Source of the DNA: Geodermatophilus tzadiensis
Lineage (GTDB): Bacteria; Actinomycetota; Actinomycetes; Mycobacteriales; Geodermatophilaceae
Length of the DNA stretch: 64,000 nucleotides
Assembly (NCBI RefSeq): GCF_003002915.1
Contig: NZ_PVTG01000006.1
Location: forward strand, 149,066-213,065
Direction of reading: 5' to 3'
Shown here: piece after piece, positions 60,089-64,000 of the stretch
Numbering within the stretch: the stretch's first letter is position 1
Layout: each line of letters opens with the position of its first letter
Program-made: the position numbers and the translations under genes
The notes under the pieces: generated by a model
The model's database searches: none
The model's input: only the letters and a program-made list of their open reading frames with translations
Told to the model about the DNA's origin: nothing

Positions 60089-61975
60089 TCACGTGAGGTG
60101 GCCGTACTCCCAGTGCCAGGGCTCGGGCTTCTCGCCGCCGGGCCGGGCCCAGTCGGGGTTGACGAAGCCGAACGCGCCGGCGTGCTGGGTCATCCAGGTC
60201 CACTGCGGGGTGCCCGCGACGTTGACCCCCCCGCACAGGTCCACCGCGAGCGCCCAGCCGTGGTTCGACGTCCCCGGCACCGCGGCCAGCGCCGGCTTGC
60301 GCCGGAAGGCGTCCACCTGCGCGGACATCGACCGGTAGGAGTCGGTGATGCACAGCGGGGTGCCGAACGCCGCCTGGTAGGCCTGCGCCAGGCCCGCGTA
60401 GCCGGCCGCCGCGTCGCAGCGCAGCGCGTGGCCGCGGGCGACGGGGCACAGGGCCGCGGTCGGGATCCGGCCGTTCGACCAGCCGCCCCACGCGGGGCTC
60501 ACCGGGCCGGCCGGCGCGGGCACGGCACCGCAGGCGCCCCGGCCCGACGTCGACGCCGGCAGCGGCGCGTTGGGCTCGGCGGGCGCGGGCAGGGTCACCC
60601 GGACGGCGCGGGCGTCGGCCGGCACCGACCGCACGCCCACCTGGTAGCTCGCGGCCGAGGCGCCGAGCACGTCGTCCCCGCCGAGGTAGACGCCCACGTC
60701 GAGGCCCCCGTCGGAGACCACCAGGTCGCCGACCTGCAGCTGCGACGCGGGCACGACGGTGGCGGCGGCCCACTGCTCGGCCGCGGTGGCCGGCAGCGCG
60801 TACCCGCCGAGCAGGTAGGAGGCGGCCACCAGCCCGCCGCAGTCGTAGGTGTCGGGCCCGGCGGCGCCGGCGACGTAGGGGCGGCCCGCCTGCGCCAGCG
60901 CGCTGCTGACCGCGGCCACGGTCTCGGCGGGCAGCACGGTCACCGGGCGGTTGCCGGCCACGGCCCACGCCACGCCGGGCACGGCCTGGCCGGCGGCGTC
61001 GAGCGCGGGGGAGAAGCCCTCGGGCAGCACCGCGGGGTCGGCCAGCTCGGCCGCGGACGGCGGCTCGATGCCGGCGGTGGCCAGCTCGGTGAGGTAGCCC
61101 TGCCAGCGCTGCAGCGCGGCGGCGTTGCGCGCCTGCTGCTCGCCGGCGGCGGGCACGGTGCCCAGGGCCGCCAGCTGCACCGAGACGTCGAGCCCGAGGT
61201 CACCGGCGGTCGCCCGGATGCCGCCCAGCAGCGAGCGGGCCTGCGCGGTGGCCGAGTCGACGGCGGCCTGCGCGGCGGCCACCCGCGCCGCGGCGGTCCG
61301 GACGGCGGCCTCGGCGCGCTCGGCGCGGGCGACCGCCGCCTCGCGGTCGCCGGCGGCGCGGTCGGCCAGCGCCTGCCGGTAGAGGACGTCGGCGGTGCCG
61401 GCGGGCGCGGTCGCGTCCAGGCCGAGCACCGGCATCCGGGTGAGGGCGGAGGCGCGGTAGAGGTCGGCCGCGGCGCCGCCCACGGTGGCCTGCTCGGCGG
61501 CGACGGCGGCGCGGGCGCCCTCCTCGGCGGCGCGGGCCTGCTCCACCACGGTCCGGCGGGCGGCGATCTCGGTCTGCAGCCGGCGGTACGTGTCGGCGTC
61601 CTGCAGCAGCGTGCCGCGGGCGGCCAGCGCCAGGCCGGTGGGGTCGCCGGGCACGGTGGCCGCGCCCGGGGCGGAGGTGGCCGGTGCCAGCAGCACGGTG
61701 AGCACCGGCACCAGCAGGGTGGCCAGGCCGACGACGAGCAGCCGGGCGCGCCAGGGGCCGCGCGTGCGGGTGGGCCGGGGAGCCGGGCGGCGGCGGGTCG
61801 CGGTGCGCGTCCGGCCGGGAGCCGGCCGGGTGGGGCGGGGGCGGGCGGGAGCACCGGCGGCGGCGCGGGCGGCGAGCAGGGCCTGCAGCGCCTCGGTCTC
61901 GCGGGCGGTCAGCCGGCGGCGGGGGGCGGGGGCACCGGTGGTCCGCGGGGAGGCCGTGCGGCGTGGTGCGGGCAC
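60089..61975 (-). CDS. Membrane-anchored VanY-type D-Ala-D-Ala carboxypeptidase with degenerate NlpC/P60 domain
   Basis: A 628-residue protein: Arg/Pro-rich cytoplasmic N-terminus, membrane helix near 79-97, Ala-rich coiled coil (about 125-245), an NlpC/P60-like domain, and a C-terminal VanY domain. In the NlpC part the Cys is kept (TYDCGGLVAAS, near 377), but the usual HVGIY is DVGVY, so the catalytic His is lost. VanY zinc motifs are intact: SNHGWALAVD near 571 and EPWHWEY at the end. It trims wall peptides. GTG 61975; stands alone. Confidence 0.85.
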   Translation of the reverse strand: MPAPRRTASPRTTGAPAPRRRLTARETEALQALLAARAAAGAPARPRPTRPAPGRTRTATRRRPAPRPTRTRGPWRARLLVVGLATLLVPVLTVLLAPATSAPGAATVPGDPTGLALAARGTLLQDADTYRRLQTEIAARRTVVEQARAAEEGARAAVAAEQATVGGAAADLYRASALTRMPVLGLDATAPAGTADVLYRQALADRAAGDREAAVARAERAEAAVRTAAARVAAAQAAVDSATAQARSLLGGIRATAGDLGLDVSVQLAALGTVPAAGEQQARNAAALQRWQGYLTELATAGIEPPSAAELADPAVLPEGFSPALDAAGQAVPGVAWAVAGNRPVTVLPAETVAAVSSALAQAGRPYVAGAAGPDTYDCGGLVAASYLLGGYALPATAAEQWAAATVVPASQLQVGDLVVSDGGLDVGVYLGGDDVLGASAASYQVGVRSVPADARAVRVTLPAPAEPNAPLPASTSGRGACGAVPAPAGPVSPAWGGWSNGRIPTAALCPVARGHALRCDAAAGYAGLAQAYQAAFGTPLCITDSYRSMSAQVDAFRRKPALAAVPGTSNHGWALAVDLCGGVNVAGTPQWTWMTQHAGAFGFVNPDWARPGGEKPEPWHWEYGHLT

Positions 61976-62149
61976 TGCGGGTCCCCCGGGCGTCTCGACT
62001 GGCGTGGCCGGCTCCGCGGCGGACGTGCCGTGGAGCGCTCGCCGTCAGATCGACGCGGCGGGGGACCCGGAGGAGGGAGGGGGGAGGCGGCCTCACCCCA
62101 GGGGGTGAGGGAGTCGGCCCGGACGGGGGACGGGCGCGGGCACCGGACG

Positions 62150-62190
62150 CGCACGTCCGCGGAGGTGCACGGGGCACCTCCGCGGACGTG
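62150..62190 (-). terminator. Terminator after the gltA unit
   Basis: A perfect 18-bp stem, gcacgtccgcggaggtgc with its complement, around a 5-base loop, 12 bp after the stop of the 65-residue gene. Its core resembles the palindrome at 18318-18339. Confidence 0.85.
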
Positions 62191-62202
62191 CACGGGGCGT
62201 GG

Positions 62203-62400
62203 TCAGCGGTCGGGCGGCCACCAGGCGCCGTGGCGGGGTACCAGCGCGATGCGGTGCTCCGCCCCGTCCTCGGTGGAGACGACGAGCTCCACGGCGGTGA
62301 CCGCCACCGTGGACTCGTCGTCGAGGCGCAGCAGCCGCCCGGTCGCCAGCGGTACCGGTGGCAGGACCAGGGCGTCCTCGCCGGGCGGCTCGCTGCCCAT
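62203..62400 (-). CDS. Small unknown protein after citrate synthase
   Basis: A 65-residue protein (ALVLPPVPLATGRLLRLDDE; VAVTAVELVVSTEDGAEHRI) of beta-rich composition without known motif. ATG 62400 lies 11 bp downstream of the gltA stop, so it is probably co-transcribed. Function unknown. Confidence 0.6.
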   Translation of the reverse strand: MGSEPPGEDALVLPPVPLATGRLLRLDDESTVAVTAVELVVSTEDGAEHRIALVPRHGAWWPPDR

Positions 62401-62411
62401 GCCCGCCCGGG

Positions 62412-63728
<1,317 letters not shown>

Positions 63729-63783
63729 CGCACCGCGACGCTACTGGCGTCGGGCCTCCGCGACGACAGGTAGTCGTCCGCGA

Positions 63784-63813
63784 GGGTGGGCCCGGCGCGC
63801 GCCGGGCCCACCC
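63784..63813 (-). terminator. Hairpin between the transposase fragment and gltA
   Basis: A perfect 14-bp stem (gggtgggcccggcg and its complement) with a 2-base loop, 55 bp upstream of the gltA start. It would stop transcription arriving from the minus-strand transposase. Confidence 0.75.
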
Positions 63814-63843
63814 GGGGACCTCAGGCGCCTTATGTGGGTTGAT

Positions 63844-64000
63844 CTATCCGGCTTCGAGCTCGGTCTGGCATGTCCGCAGCAGGGTATGTGCGGCGATGAC
63901 GGCGGCGGTGCGGGTGAGTAGTCCCCAGAAGGTGTGTGCGCCGTGGCGGGCCAGCTCCATGCGGTCGGTGAGCTCGCCGAAGGTGATCTCCACGCGGTTG
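63844..64000 (-). mobile_element. C-terminal end of a transposase, cut by the window edge
   Basis: The minus-strand frame from 64000 to TAG at 63844-63846 gives 51 residues: NRVEITFGELTDRMELARHG then AHTFWGLLTRTAAVIAAHTL. This resembles the C-terminal end of DDE transposases (RxExxFxxLxxR..LxRHGAR...L..R....LAAHTLL), most like IS982-type or related elements; the family assignment is tentative. The right terminal repeat may lie near 63826-63843 (ccttatgtgggttgat region). Confidence 0.6.

Overview
The window is GC-rich (well above 70% by eye), densely packed, uses many GTG starts, and carries a mycothiol gene (mca) and a maleylpyruvate-isomerase-type mycothiol enzyme. That points to a high-GC actinomycete. 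A complete flagellar export and hook cluster with fliW-csrA makes a motile lineage such as Geodermatophilaceae (Blastococcus, Geodermatophilus or Modestobacter) or a relative likely; the genus is inference. No rRNA, tRNA, CRISPR array, integrase or phage gene was seen.

Positions 1-24300 are housekeeping and metabolism: a thiolase cut by the left edge, an SGNH hydrolase, a DUF2252 gene with a probable frameshift, a MoxR/VWA ATPase pair, threonine ammonia-lyase, an ABC exporter, an M3 peptidase, an RNHCP zinc protein, GreA, mycothiol conjugate amidase, a secreted AMIN-like protein, a possible ribbon-helix-helix regulator, a geranylgeranyl-reductase-type flavoprotein, a TrhA membrane protein, a Z-type prenyltransferase, a DUF885 protein, a PIN-PhoH protein and an orphan AbiEi-like protein.

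Positions 24350-56880 are the flagellar region. Minus strand, in order of transcription: fliA; fliC; fliD-fliS-fliT-like; flgB-flgC-fliE-fliF-fliG-fliH-fliI-fliJ-(NlpC/P60+SLT wall hydrolase)-fliK-flgD-flgE; flbD-motA-motB-fliL; fliM-fliN-fliO-fliP-fliQ-fliR-flhB; flhA-(FlhF-like)-small membrane protein. Plus strand, divergent from fliA: flgN-flgK-flgL-fliW-csrA. Strong hairpins separate these units, and FliA-type promoters (TCAA-N16-GCCGATGR) can be read in front of fliC, flgB, flbD, fliM and flgN. The fliC leader carries a hairpin with GGA in its loop plus a second ANGGA site at the Shine-Dalgarno, the layout expected for CsrA repression relieved by FliW.

Positions 57070-59962 hold four little-known genes next to the flagellar block: an unknown protein, a divergent sigma-70-like factor with an unusual N-terminal domain, and two overlapping unknown genes behind a possible FliA promoter. 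The right end has a membrane-anchored VanY-type carboxypeptidase with a degenerate NlpC/P60 domain, a small protein, citrate synthase, and the C-terminal end of a transposase cut by the window edge.

Long hairpin repeats of at least three sequence families sit at gene 3' ends across the window. No flgF, flgG, flgM or chemotaxis gene was recognised here.
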